A stretch of DNA of 64,000 nt, from NCBI RefSeq assembly GCF_027594425.1, contig NZ_CP115159.1, positions 3,743,001 to 3,807,000 of the forward strand, written 5' to 3'. The notes under the pieces were generated by a model. The model had not been told where the DNA came from. It did no database searches and saw only the letters and a program-made list of their open reading frames with translations. Made by a program: the position numbers and the translations under genes. Source of the stretch: Zunongwangia sp. HGR-M22 (GTDB lineage Bacteria > Bacteroidota > Bacteroidia > Flavobacteriales > Flavobacteriaceae). Below are positions 54,031 through 61,572 of this stretch, one piece after another (positions within the stretch are counted from its first letter, which is position 1; the number at the start of each line of letters is the position of its first letter).

Positions 54031-54597
54031 TTAATTGCGATACATAATCGTCGAAACTTTTAAATTTAAAGCTTCGATCTCTTCAGGTGTCGCCTCTATC
54101 ATTCGGTCGCCATAAAATTTATCGGCAATTTCACCTTCAGGATTTAAAAACACACGGATATTCGAATCTTCCAGTTTTCCACCATTCCAATCTACGGCAC
54201 CGCTATAATCCCAACCGAATCCGTAGAATTTCACCTCTTTTCCGTTAATTTTAGTCAGCTCATCATACGTTGTCCCAATTTTAATTCCTCTTGCCGAGCT
54301 CCATTTTCCTTCTTCAGAATAATTAATGTCGAAAATCGATGTTTTGGACTCATCTTTCCAGGTAATTAGAATTTCATTTTCAGTATTAGGATACAAAACA
54401 GTATAAGGGCGCTCTTCGCCTTCTTCCATGCCACCGCTTCCTTCTTCTGGATTTGCATCGCTATACATATTTAAAACCTGCTCGTACGTTTTATTCTGAA
54501 GAGATTCTAAGGTATACCGTTCGTTTTTGGCAGCGTTTTTACTTCCGCCGCAAGCCACAAGACTTAATCCCACGAATAATAGAAGTAGTTTTTTCAT
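54031..54597 (-). CDS. Hypothetical lipoprotein
   Basis: This 188-residue protein has a lipoprotein signal (LVACGG, Cys about 16). A Glu/Gly-rich patch (NPEEGSGGMEEGEERPYTV) is followed by a probable beta-sandwich (ENEILITWKDESKTSIFDINYSEEGKWS; KIGTTYDELTKINGKEVKFYGFGWDYSGAV). The stretch GIKIGTTYDELTKING resembles a motif of outer-membrane-associated SmpA/BamE-like small domains, but I would not claim it. No function is assigned. It stands alone and precedes the 400-base gap before metG. Confidence 0.6.
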   Translation of the reverse strand: MKKLLLLFVGLSLVACGGSKNAAKNERYTLESLQNKTYEQVLNMYSDANPEEGSGGMEEGEERPYTVLYPNTENEILITWKDESKTSIFDINYSEEGKWSSARGIKIGTTYDELTKINGKEVKFYGFGWDYSGAVDWNGGKLEDSNIRVFLNPEGEIADKFYGDRMIEATPEEIEALNLKVSTIMYRN

Positions 54598-54870
54598 TTT
54601 TGATTAGTTTTTACTGAAATTTGCAGTCCGGATAAAGGGACAATTTATATTCAAATGATTAGTTTCTGAAATTTGTAAAAAATTCAATAGAATTTCTTAC
54701 AATATCGAGGTACTAAATTAGAAACAAATTGAAAGGCGGCATGGTGTTTTGCAAGAATTTAACGCGTATTATAACGCAGTTGCTTACCTTTACGCCCTAA
54801 AATTTGTCCTTAAAAAAGAAGGTTGAATTTTATAGCATAAATATCCCAAGAAAATGGGGTCAAATAATCA

Positions 54871-54890
54871 AATCTCGGCTAAGCGAGTAA
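54871..54890 (+). repeat. Dispersed repeat copy 4, variant, in the metG leader
   Basis: AATCTCGGCTAAGCGAGTAA keeps the CTCG...CGAG ends (54874-54877 and 54884-54887) but has a different middle (GGCTAAG) in place of ATTAT, with further CT/AG pairing. The ends pair as in the other copies, which suggests the structure is what is kept. Confidence 0.45.
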
Positions 54891-54936
54891 ACTACCTCAA
54901 GGCAGGCTCATGAGGTATTCATTAAAAAAAAATTTT

Positions 54937-54984
54937 TTATTTCGAGCTAAGCCTTGTAGCAGTTAATCTCGATTATCGAGTAAA
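54937..54984 (+). repeat. Dispersed repeat copy 5, long form, before metG
   Basis: TTATTTCGAG, then GCTAAGCCTTGTAGCAGT, then TAATCTCGATTATCGAGTAAA. It matches the copy at 50746 at most positions over 48 bases. The dyad CTCGATTATCGAG (54968-54980) ends 18 bases before the metG ATG. Confidence 0.65.
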
Positions 54985-54998
54985 AGTAAAAACAGAAA

Positions 54999-57086
54999 AT
55001 GAGTAACACGCCAAAAAGATATACAATTACGGCAGCTTTGCCTTACACTAATGGGCCAATACATATTGGACATCTATCGGGAGTTTACGTTCCGGCAGAT
55101 ATCTATTCTCGATTTTTAAGAATGCAGGGGCACGATGTAGCTTTTGTTTGCGGTAGCGACGAGCATGGTGTACCTATTACCATTAAGGCGAAAAAAGAAG
55201 GAGTTACTCCGCAGGATATTGTAGATAAATACGACGGAATCATTAAAGATTCTTTTAATAACTTCGGAATTTCTTTTAATAATTATTCAAGAACTTCAGC
55301 TCCAATTCATCACGATACGGCTTCAGAATTCTTTAAAAAACTTTATGATAACGGAAAGTTTATTGAAGAAACTACCGAGCAACTTTATGATGCTGAAGCA
55401 AAACAATTTCTTGCCGATCGTTTTGTAACCGGTACCTGTCCCAAATGTGGTAACGAAGAAGCTTATGGCGACCAGTGCGAAAGCTGCGGAACTTCGCTAA
55501 ACGCTACAGATCTTATTAACCCAAAATCGGCTATTACCGGGGCTACACCAACTTTAAAGGAAACAAAACACTGGTTTTTACCTTTAGATCAATACGAAAG
55601 CTGGTTAAAAGAATGGATTCTTGAAGGCCACAAATCTGATTGGAAACCAAATGTATATGGACAAGTAAAATCCTGGATCGATGATGGTTTACGAGCCAGA
55701 GCGGTAACCCGAGATCTTGATTGGGGAATTCCTGTACCGGTTGAAGGTGGCGAAGGTAAAGTGCTCTACGTTTGGTTTGATGCGCCAATTGGTTACATTT
55801 CTTCAACTAAAGAATGGGCAGAGCGCGAAGGCAAAGACTGGGAACCATACTGGAAAGATAAAGACACCAAATTGGTGCATTTTATTGGGAAAGATAATAT
55901 CGTTTTTCACTGTATAATTTTCCCGGTGATGCTAAAAGCACACGGAGATTATATTCTACCAGAAAACGTACCCGCCAACGAGTTTCTGAATTTAGAGGGT
56001 AAAAAACTATCAACTTCTAAAAACTGGGCGGTTTGGTTGCATGAATATCTACAAGACTTCCCGGGACAACAAGACGTCTTACGTTACGCCTTAACAGCAA
56101 ATGCGCCAGAGGCTAAAGACAACGACTTTACCTGGAAAGATTTTCAGGCTAGAAATAATAATGAGCTAGTAGCTATTTTTGGAAACTTTATTAATCGTGT
56201 AGTGGTTTTAACTAATAAATACTACAATGGAGAAGTTCCTACTCCGGGAGAATATTCTACGGTAGACGAAGAAACTATTGCAGCTTTAAAAGCATACCCG
56301 GCAGTAATTGCCAGTTCTATTGAAAAATATAGATTTAGAGAAGCACAGGGCGAATTAATGAATCTTGCCCGTTTAGGAAATAAATATTTAGCTGATGAAG
56401 AGCCCTGGAAACTGGTAAAAACCGATGAAGAGCGTACAAAAACAATTATGTATGTCGCGCTACAAATTGCATCGGCACTGGCCACGCTTAGTGAACCATT
56501 TTTACCGTTTACTTCAAATAAATTGAAAGAGATTTTAAAATTTAGTGCCGAGGAAAGAAACCTAAACGAAGATGAAATTTCGCAGTGGGATAAGATTGCG
56601 ACTCGTGAAGCACTTTTACCTGCTGGGCATACTATTGGCAAAGCCGAATTGCTTTTCTCTAAAATTGAGGACGAAAAGATCGAAGTTCAGCTACAAAAAT
56701 TAGAAGCTTCTAAAGCAGCTAATGCGAAAGCCAATGAAAGTGTAGAGCCACAAAAAGACACTGCTACATTTGAAGATTTCACCAAAATGGATCTTCGTGT
56801 AGGAACTATCATTGAAGCCAACAAAATGCCTAAAACCAAAAAGCTAATGGTTTTAAAAGTTGACACAGGATTGGATAAGCGAACTATCGTTTCTGGTATC
56901 GCAGAGCATTTTAAAGCCGAAGAATTGATTGGAAAAAAAGTAACGGTTCTAGCGAATCTCGCCCCAAGAAAATTACGAGGTGTAGAAAGTGAGGGAATGA
57001 TCTTACTTACTGAAAATGCTGAAGGCAAACTCGTTTTTGTTAACCCAGATGAAGATGACGTAACCAATGGTGCTACTATAAATTAA
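54999..57086 (+). CDS. metG: Methionine--tRNA ligase
   Basis: MetRS charges initiator and elongator tRNA-Met. The 695-residue protein has the HIGH motif as HIGHLSG, two zinc-binding CxxC pairs ([19 protein letters not shown], about 146-164), the KMSKS site as KLSTSKNW, an anticodon-binding helical domain (about 390-560), and a C-terminal EMAP-like tRNA-binding domain (about 590-695: [35 protein letters not shown]). The last domain is a dimerisation/tRNA-binding module found in the long MetRS type. The unusually long leader carries two dispersed repeats. Confidence 0.96.
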   Translation: MSNTPKRYTITAALPYTNGPIHIGHLSGVYVPADIYSRFLRMQGHDVAFVCGSDEHGVPITIKAKKEGVTPQDIVDKYDGIIKDSFNNFGISFNNYSRTSAPIHHDTASEFFKKLYDNGKFIEETTEQLYDAEAKQFLADRFVTGTCPKCGNEEAYGDQCESCGTSLNATDLINPKSAITGATPTLKETKHWFLPLDQYESWLKEWILEGHKSDWKPNVYGQVKSWIDDGLRARAVTRDLDWGIPVPVEGGEGKVLYVWFDAPIGYISSTKEWAEREGKDWEPYWKDKDTKLVHFIGKDNIVFHCIIFPVMLKAHGDYILPENVPANEFLNLEGKKLSTSKNWAVWLHEYLQDFPGQQDVLRYALTANAPEAKDNDFTWKDFQARNNNELVAIFGNFINRVVVLTNKYYNGEVPTPGEYSTVDEETIAALKAYPAVIASSIEKYRFREAQGELMNLARLGNKYLADEEPWKLVKTDEERTKTIMYVALQIASALATLSEPFLPFTSNKLKEILKFSAEERNLNEDEISQWDKIATREALLPAGHTIGKAELLFSKIEDEKIEVQLQKLEASKAANAKANESVEPQKDTATFEDFTKMDLRVGTIIEANKMPKTKKLMVLKVDTGLDKRTIVSGIAEHFKAEELIGKKVTVLANLAPRKLRGVESEGMILLTENAEGKLVFVNPDEDDVTNGATIN

Positions 57087-57092
57087 AAAACT

Positions 57093-57122
57093 ACGGCTGA
57101 AGAAAATCTTCAGCCGTTTTTT
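57093..57122 (+). terminator. Terminator of metG
   Basis: ACGGCTGAAG-AAAAT-CTTCAGCCGT, a 10-bp stem, with a T-run. The next start codon is only 10 bases further on. Confidence 0.85.
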
Positions 57123-57131
57123 ATATACGCT

Positions 57132-58034
57132 ATGCTCAAAATCGCTTACCATCCAATTTACAAGCATCCATTGCCAGAAAACCATCGTTTCCCAATGGAA
57201 AAATATGAGTTGTTACCAAAACAGCTTTTACATGAAGGAACGTGTGGCGAACAGCATTTTTTTGAACCAAAATCGGCGAGCATTGAAGATATTTTGGCGG
57301 TACACACCAAAGAATATGTAGAGAATTTAACCAATCTTACCTTAGATAAAAGAGCGATTAGAAAAACGGGATTTCCGCTATCTCAGGAACTTGTAGATCG
57401 CGAGATCATTATTGCTGGTGGAACAATGGAAGGTTGCCATTATGCGCTAGAAAACGGAATTGCAATGAATATTGCGGGTGGCACACACCACTCCTATAGC
57501 GATCATGGTGAAGCATTTTGTCTATTACACGACCAGGCTATTGCTGCGAAATATCTTCAGAAGAAAAAATTGGCTGAAAAAATACTGATTATTGATCTTG
57601 ATGTGCATCAGGGAAACGGTACAGCTGAAATTTTTCAGAATGATGATTCAGTCTTTACATTTTCGATGCACGGGAAAGGAAATTATCCCTTCAGAAAAGA
57701 AATTTCAGATTTAGATATTGAAGTTCCCGATGGGTCTAAAGATGAGTTTTATCTAAAAACTTTAAAGGACACGCTGCCCGGTCTTATTGAAAAAGTACAA
57801 CCCGACTTTATTTTTTATCTATGCGGAGTGGACATATTGGAAACCGATAAATTAGGCCGACTATCTTGTTCTATCGCTGGCTGTAAAGAACGTGACCAAT
57901 TTGTATTGCAAACCTGTCACGATCTAAAAATTCCGGTACAATGCAGTATGGGCGGTGGCTATTCTCCAGAAATAAAAATTATTATCGAAGCACACGCCAA
58001 TACCTATCGCTTAGCGCAAAATATCTATTTTTAG
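57132..58034 (+). CDS. Histone deacetylase-family (AcuC/HDAC-like) deacetylase
   Basis: This 300-residue zinc hydrolase of the class II HDAC-like family removes acyl groups from lysine or small amides. Active-site residues are visible: His119-His120 in NIAGGTHHSYSDHGEAFC, the zinc ligands Asp157 and His159 in IDLDVHQGNGTAE, a third Asp in CGVDILETDKLGRL, and GGGYSPEI for the catalytic Tyr. The real substrate is unknown; no acetoin genes are near. It starts 10 bases after the metG terminator, and its stop overlaps by 4 bases that of the convergent DUF3861 gene. Confidence 0.9.
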   Translation: MLKIAYHPIYKHPLPENHRFPMEKYELLPKQLLHEGTCGEQHFFEPKSASIEDILAVHTKEYVENLTNLTLDKRAIRKTGFPLSQELVDREIIIAGGTMEGCHYALENGIAMNIAGGTHHSYSDHGEAFCLLHDQAIAAKYLQKKKLAEKILIIDLDVHQGNGTAEIFQNDDSVFTFSMHGKGNYPFRKEISDLDIEVPDGSKDEFYLKTLKDTLPGLIEKVQPDFIFYLCGVDILETDKLGRLSCSIAGCKERDQFVLQTCHDLKIPVQCSMGGGYSPEIKIIIEAHANTYRLAQNIYF

Positions 58035-58321
58035 CTTGCTTTCAATTTTTTCATGAATTTTGCGAATTGTGGTTTAAGCTCTTCAAATAAAGGATGATTT
58101 TTATTTTTAAGCATTACTTCGCTAAACAATTTTAACCCTAATGCAAATTCGGTCGCTTCAGCTTCAGTTTCAAAAAGGTTTTTAGATTTTACAGCGTCTA
58201 TAATTCCGAAGATCTCATCGTGATTTCCAAATTCAAATTCTATATTTTGATGCTTAACATCTTCTTTGAGAGTAGATACTGTCTCTAACTGAATACGATA
58301 TATGTTGGCTTTCTTTTCCAT
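58031..58321 (-). CDS. DUF3861 family protein
   Basis: This 96-residue protein has the DUF3861 pattern: YRIQLETVSTLKEDVKHQNIEFEFGNHDEIFGIIDAVKS then EAEATEFALGLKLFSEVMLKNKNHPLFEELKPQFAKFMKKLK. It is cytoplasmic. The fold is known in structural genomics sets, but the role is not known. It is encoded in a convergent arrangement with the deacetylase gene, the stops overlapping by 4 bases. Confidence 0.8.
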   Translation of the reverse strand: MEKKANIYRIQLETVSTLKEDVKHQNIEFEFGNHDEIFGIIDAVKSKNLFETEAEATEFALGLKLFSEVMLKNKNHPLFEELKPQFAKFMKKLKAS

Positions 58322-58453
58322 TTTATTTTTATTGCAAAATTACCAAAATATGAATAGAGAAAGGTACGGCCATTACATAAAAGAACTAAACCCTTACAGC
58401 ACAGGACACATAAATATTAATTAAAAGGTATTTTTCAAAAAATATATCATTTT

Positions 58454-58474
58454 TTTTATTAAATTTTAATAAAA
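58454..58474. promoter_or_regulatory. AT-only inverted repeat upstream of the DUF4212 gene
   Basis: Ten-base complementary arms around a single central T (core TATTAAATTTTAATA) lie about 20 bases before the TTG start. It is a possible operator, but all bases are A or T and a chance origin is quite possible. Confidence 0.3.
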
Positions 58475-58492
58475 TTTATAATCACATCCATT

Positions 58493-58744
58493 TTGAAAAA
58501 TAATGCAAAAAAATACTGGCGCGAAAACCTCAAATATCTGTTTATACTTTTAAGCGTATGGTTTATTGTTTCTTTCGGAGCAGGAATTTTGTTCAAAGAT
58601 TTTCTAAATCAATTTAAACTTGGAGGCTTTAAGCTGGGGTTTTGGTTTGCGCAGCAAGGATCTATTTATGTTTTCGTGATTCTCATTTTCATATATATAC
58701 GCTTAATGAATAAACTGGATAAAAAATATGGTTATGCTGAATGA
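58493..58744 (+). CDS. DUF4212 small subunit of a sodium/solute symporter
   Basis: This 83-residue membrane protein has two transmembrane segments (about 15-32 and 52-70), with FGAGILFKDFLNQFKLGGFKLGFWFAQQGS between, which is characteristic of DUF4212. These proteins are found directly before SSS-family symporters and are thought to form part of the same transporter. The start is TTG at 58493; no ATG gives the full family start. The symporter begins 47 bases downstream. Confidence 0.85.
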   Translation: MKNNAKKYWRENLKYLFILLSVWFIVSFGAGILFKDFLNQFKLGGFKLGFWFAQQGSIYVFVILIFIYIRLMNKLDKKYGYAE

Positions 58745-58791
58745 TCAAAAATCGTAACAATTCAACTCACTTTCTCTTAACATCTTAATTT

Positions 58792-60564
58792 ATGGACGTT
58801 CAATTATGGACCTGGATTTTAGTCGGCATTAGTTTTACGCTGTATTTTGGTATAGCAATTTGGGCCAGGGCTTCTTCAACTAAAGATTTTTATATCGCCG
58901 GTGGAGGCGTTTCCCCTTTAGCAAACGGAATGGCGACGGCAGCCGATTGGATGAGTGCCGCTTCATTTATCTCGATGGCCGGTCTTATTTCTTTTAGTGG
59001 TTACGATGGCTCGGTTTATCTTATGGGTTGGACGGGTGGTTATGTGCTTCTCGCACTTTTACTTGCACCCTATCTAAGAAAGTTTGGAAAATTTACAGTT
59101 CCAGATTTTATCGGGGACCGTTACTATTCTAACTCGGCTCGAACGATTGCCATTATTTGCGCTTTAATTGTTTCATTTACCTATGTGGCGGGGCAAATGC
59201 GGGGCGTAGGAATTGTGTTCTCTCAGTTTTTGCAGGTCGATATTACCAAAGGTGTTTTAATTGGTATGGCGGTTGTTCTTGTTTTTGCTTTTTTAGGCGG
59301 AATGAAGGGAATCACTTATACGCAGGTAGCGCAATATTGTGTACTGATTTTTGCGTTTATGGTTCCTGCCATTTTTATTTCGATACAAATGACGGGGAAT
59401 CCTTTTCCGCAAATAGGTATGGGTGGACGCGTTGAAGATGGTGCATTTCTTTTAGATAAATTAGATCAGTTACATACACAATTAGGTTTTAAAGAATATA
59501 CTAGCGGTACAAAATCTACCTGGGATATTTTTGCAATTACTTTTGCGCTAATGGCAGGAACATCGGGGTTACCTCATGTTATTGTTCGGTTTTTTACGGT
59601 GCCAAAGGTGAAAGATGCACGAAAATCTGCCGGTTATGCTTTATTGCTAATCGCAATTTTGTACACCACGGCTCCGGCAGTTTCGGTTTTTGCCAGAACA
59701 AATTTAATTACCACAGTAAATGAAACTGCCTATACCGATTTGCCAGATTGGTTTAAGAATTGGGAAAATACGGGATTAATTTCATGGAGCGATAAAAATA
59801 ACGATGGAAAGATTCAATATCGAAATTCAGATGCTGTAAACGGGAAACCTGTTTTTACTGAAGAAAGAGGTGAAAGTGGTGAACGAATAATTAGTAATCC
59901 CAGTACTGCTGAGAATGAATTATATGTAGATAAAGACATTATGGTGTTGGCAAATCCAGAGATCGCTCAATTACCAAATTGGGTAATAGGCTTGGTTGCT
60001 GCCGGCGGATTGGCTGCTGCGCTATCTACCGCTGCAGGTTTGCTTTTAGTGATTTCGACATCGGTTTCTCATGATCTGGTTAAAAGGCAATTAAAACCAA
60101 ACATCTCTGATAAGGGGGAACTTATGATCGCGAGAATAAGCATTTTAGTAGCTATTATAGTTGCAGGTTTCTTCGGAATTTATCCGCCTGGTTTTGTTGC
60201 AGCTGTCGTCGCATTAGCATTTGGCCTGGCTGCAGCTTCTTTCTTCCCGGCTATAGTATTAGGAATCTTTGATAAACGAATGAATCGCCAGGGAGCTGTA
60301 ACCGGAATGATCGCCGGAATTAGTTTAATGCTATTTTATATGATCAGGTTCAAAACAGGATTGATAGGGATTATGGATCCGCTTCCTGAAAGTGAATGGT
60401 GGTTTGGCACATCTCCAGAAGGTTTTGGTGTTGTTGCCATGCTGGTGAATTTTATCTTGGCTATCGTTATTTCACGACTTACTCCTGCTCCTCCAGAAAA
60501 TGTGCAGCAAATTGTTGAAGATATTAGAATCCCAAGTGGTGCCGGTGAAGCTCAAATGCATTAA
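58792..60564 (+). CDS. Sodium:solute symporter (ActP-like, DUF4212-associated)
   Basis: This 590-residue SSS-family transporter has about 13 transmembrane segments and the motifs DFYIAGGGVSPLANGMATAADWMSAASFISMAG and GTSGLPHVIVRFFTV, close to the cation/acetate symporter ActP. Between TM segments (about residues 320-400) is a hydrophilic loop with DKNNDGKIQYRN (334-345), an EF-hand-like calcium loop with Asn at position 12, where Glu is usual. The substrate (acetate, a short-chain acid, or other) is not given by the sequence. It works with the DUF4212 protein upstream and ends at a terminator shared with the ssb-like gene. Confidence 0.88.
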   Translation: MDVQLWTWILVGISFTLYFGIAIWARASSTKDFYIAGGGVSPLANGMATAADWMSAASFISMAGLISFSGYDGSVYLMGWTGGYVLLALLLAPYLRKFGKFTVPDFIGDRYYSNSARTIAIICALIVSFTYVAGQMRGVGIVFSQFLQVDITKGVLIGMAVVLVFAFLGGMKGITYTQVAQYCVLIFAFMVPAIFISIQMTGNPFPQIGMGGRVEDGAFLLDKLDQLHTQLGFKEYTSGTKSTWDIFAITFALMAGTSGLPHVIVRFFTVPKVKDARKSAGYALLLIAILYTTAPAVSVFARTNLITTVNETAYTDLPDWFKNWENTGLISWSDKNNDGKIQYRNSDAVNGKPVFTEERGESGERIISNPSTAENELYVDKDIMVLANPEIAQLPNWVIGLVAAGGLAAALSTAAGLLLVISTSVSHDLVKRQLKPNISDKGELMIARISILVAIIVAGFFGIYPPGFVAAVVALAFGLAAASFFPAIVLGIFDKRMNRQGAVTGMIAGISLMLFYMIRFKTGLIGIMDPLPESEWWFGTSPEGFGVVAMLVNFILAIVISRLTPAPPENVQQIVEDIRIPSGAGEAQMH

Positions 60565-60616
60565 AGAATTTAAAATTTTGATGCATTATTTAAAAATTTC
60601 GGCAGCCCTATAAGTT

Positions 60617-60657
60617 AAAAACCTCCGTTTCCCTTTAACAAAAGAAACGGAGGTTTT
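60617..60657. terminator. Bidirectional terminator between the symporter and ssb-like genes
   Basis: AAAACCTCCGTTTC and GAAACGGAGGTTTT form a 14-bp stem with A and T runs. Confidence 0.85.
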
Positions 60658-60682
60658 AAATATTCTCGACCTCTAAACAAAA

Positions 60683-61015
60683 TTATTTCCCTAATAGAAG
60701 AATTTCATTGCAAATAACCTCAGTAATATATCTTTTATTGCCAGTTTTATCCTCGTAACTTCTACTAGTAAGTTTACCGTCCACAGCAATCTCTTTTCCC
60801 TTGGTTACATAATTTTCTACAATATCGGCTGTCTTTCCCCAGGCTACCAAATTATGCCATTGGGTTTCAGAAACCTTTTCTCCTTTGGCATTTTTGTAAA
60901 ATTCGTTGGTTGCGATAGAAAATTTTGCCAGTTTTTTACCAGATTCTAAATTTACAATTTCGGGCTGTGTGCCTACGTGGCCAATCAATTTAACGCTGTT
61001 TCGTAAAGTACTCAT
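60683..61015 (-). CDS. ssb: Single-stranded DNA-binding protein, short form
   Basis: This 110-residue protein is one OB fold of the SSB family (SVKLIGHVGTQPEIVNLESGKKLAKFSIATNE; WHNLVAWGKTADIVENYVTKGKEIAVDGKLTSRSYEDKTGNKRYITEVICNEILLLGK). It stops right after the OB fold, so the flexible linker and the acidic C-terminal tail (ending DxPF) by which bacterial SSB binds its partners are absent. It is likely a second, specialised SSB, not the replicative one. The upstream region carries two palindromes. Confidence 0.9.
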   Translation of the reverse strand: MSTLRNSVKLIGHVGTQPEIVNLESGKKLAKFSIATNEFYKNAKGEKVSETQWHNLVAWGKTADIVENYVTKGKEIAVDGKLTSRSYEDKTGNKRYITEVICNEILLLGK

Positions 61016-61065
61016 AACAATAGAATTTAATTGTAATTGAAAATCATTAGTTCATTTCAACCCTG

Positions 61066-61073
61066 CAAACATA
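61066..61073 (-). promoter_or_regulatory. -7 box of the ssb-like gene
   Basis: TATGTTTG on the minus strand, 50 bases before the start codon. Confidence 0.45.
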
Positions 61074-61125
61074 GATTAGCGTAAAAGCGTTATTCGTCTG
61101 GAAACTAATTGTTTTCGTATAAATT

Positions 61126-61155
61126 CGTTTGTAAACGATTGTAACCGTTTGAACG
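61126..61155. promoter_or_regulatory. Two tandem dyads upstream of the ssb-like gene
   Basis: CGTTTGTAAACG (61126-61137) and CGTTTGAACG (61146-61155) are perfect dyads whose centres are 19 bp apart, nearly two helical turns. They lie 53-90 bases upstream of the -7 box, so an activator or competence/SOS-type regulator is possible. Confidence 0.45.
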
Positions 61156-61572
61156 TAATAAAAATTCTCGAAAAGTCTACAATATCAATATGAATAGTAG
61201 TCGCCAAAATATTCTGATTTTAAATATCGAATTTGAGATATACTTTGCGCTTTCTCATATCATCTTAGATTTTGTCTTAAGCATTCTATTGCTTTTAGAA
61301 TACGGGAAGGATATTTACCAATTTTTTATTCTGAATGGTGGCAGGCCTCATCAATCACAACTGACCTGAAAAAAAACTTCATATAATCTCAAATTAAAGT
61401 TTACTTCATTTAATTTATGAAAAAGAGCAGGACATTTCTTTAAAAGATTATTTAAGCCGGGTAATTTTTGATATCAGCCTCTTTAACAAAAAACAGAATT
61501 AAACAAAATCTATTAGAAATCGCATATTTTCAAACAAAAACACTAACTTTTAGATATAAAATAAATCTAAAA

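Larger units (their letters stand above)
54598..54998. other. 401-base intergenic stretch: metG leader and repeats
   Basis: No gene is seen. It contains an imperfect direct repeat (TGATTAGTTT...CTGAAATTTG at 54601-54623 and 54656-54675), a likely metG -7 box at 54785 (TACCTTTA), then a leader of about 200 bases with the short repeat copy at 54871, a hairpin at 54893-54917 (TACCTCA-N11-TGAGGTA) and the long repeat copy at 54937. Confidence 0.5.
61016..61572. other. 557-base intergenic stretch between ssb-like and TlpA-like genes
   Basis: It holds the ssb-like promoter and two dyads (61126-61155). A 59-codon frame on the plus strand at 61190-61369 with a hydrophobic middle is open, but has no family resemblance and is probably chance. 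The rest (about 61370-61570) is AT-rich with nothing recognised. Confidence 0.4.

Noticed and set aside
56222-56641. 139-codon frame opposite metG
   Set aside because: Serine-rich shadow frame with no family signal.
57132-58034. Acetoin utilisation (acuC) naming of the deacetylase
   Set aside because: No acetoin genes are near and the family is broad, so only the general HDAC-like call is made.
61190-61369. 59-codon plus-strand frame with a hydrophobic middle
   Set aside because: No promoter, no family resemblance, and it lies in a region of low constraint; kept only as a note.
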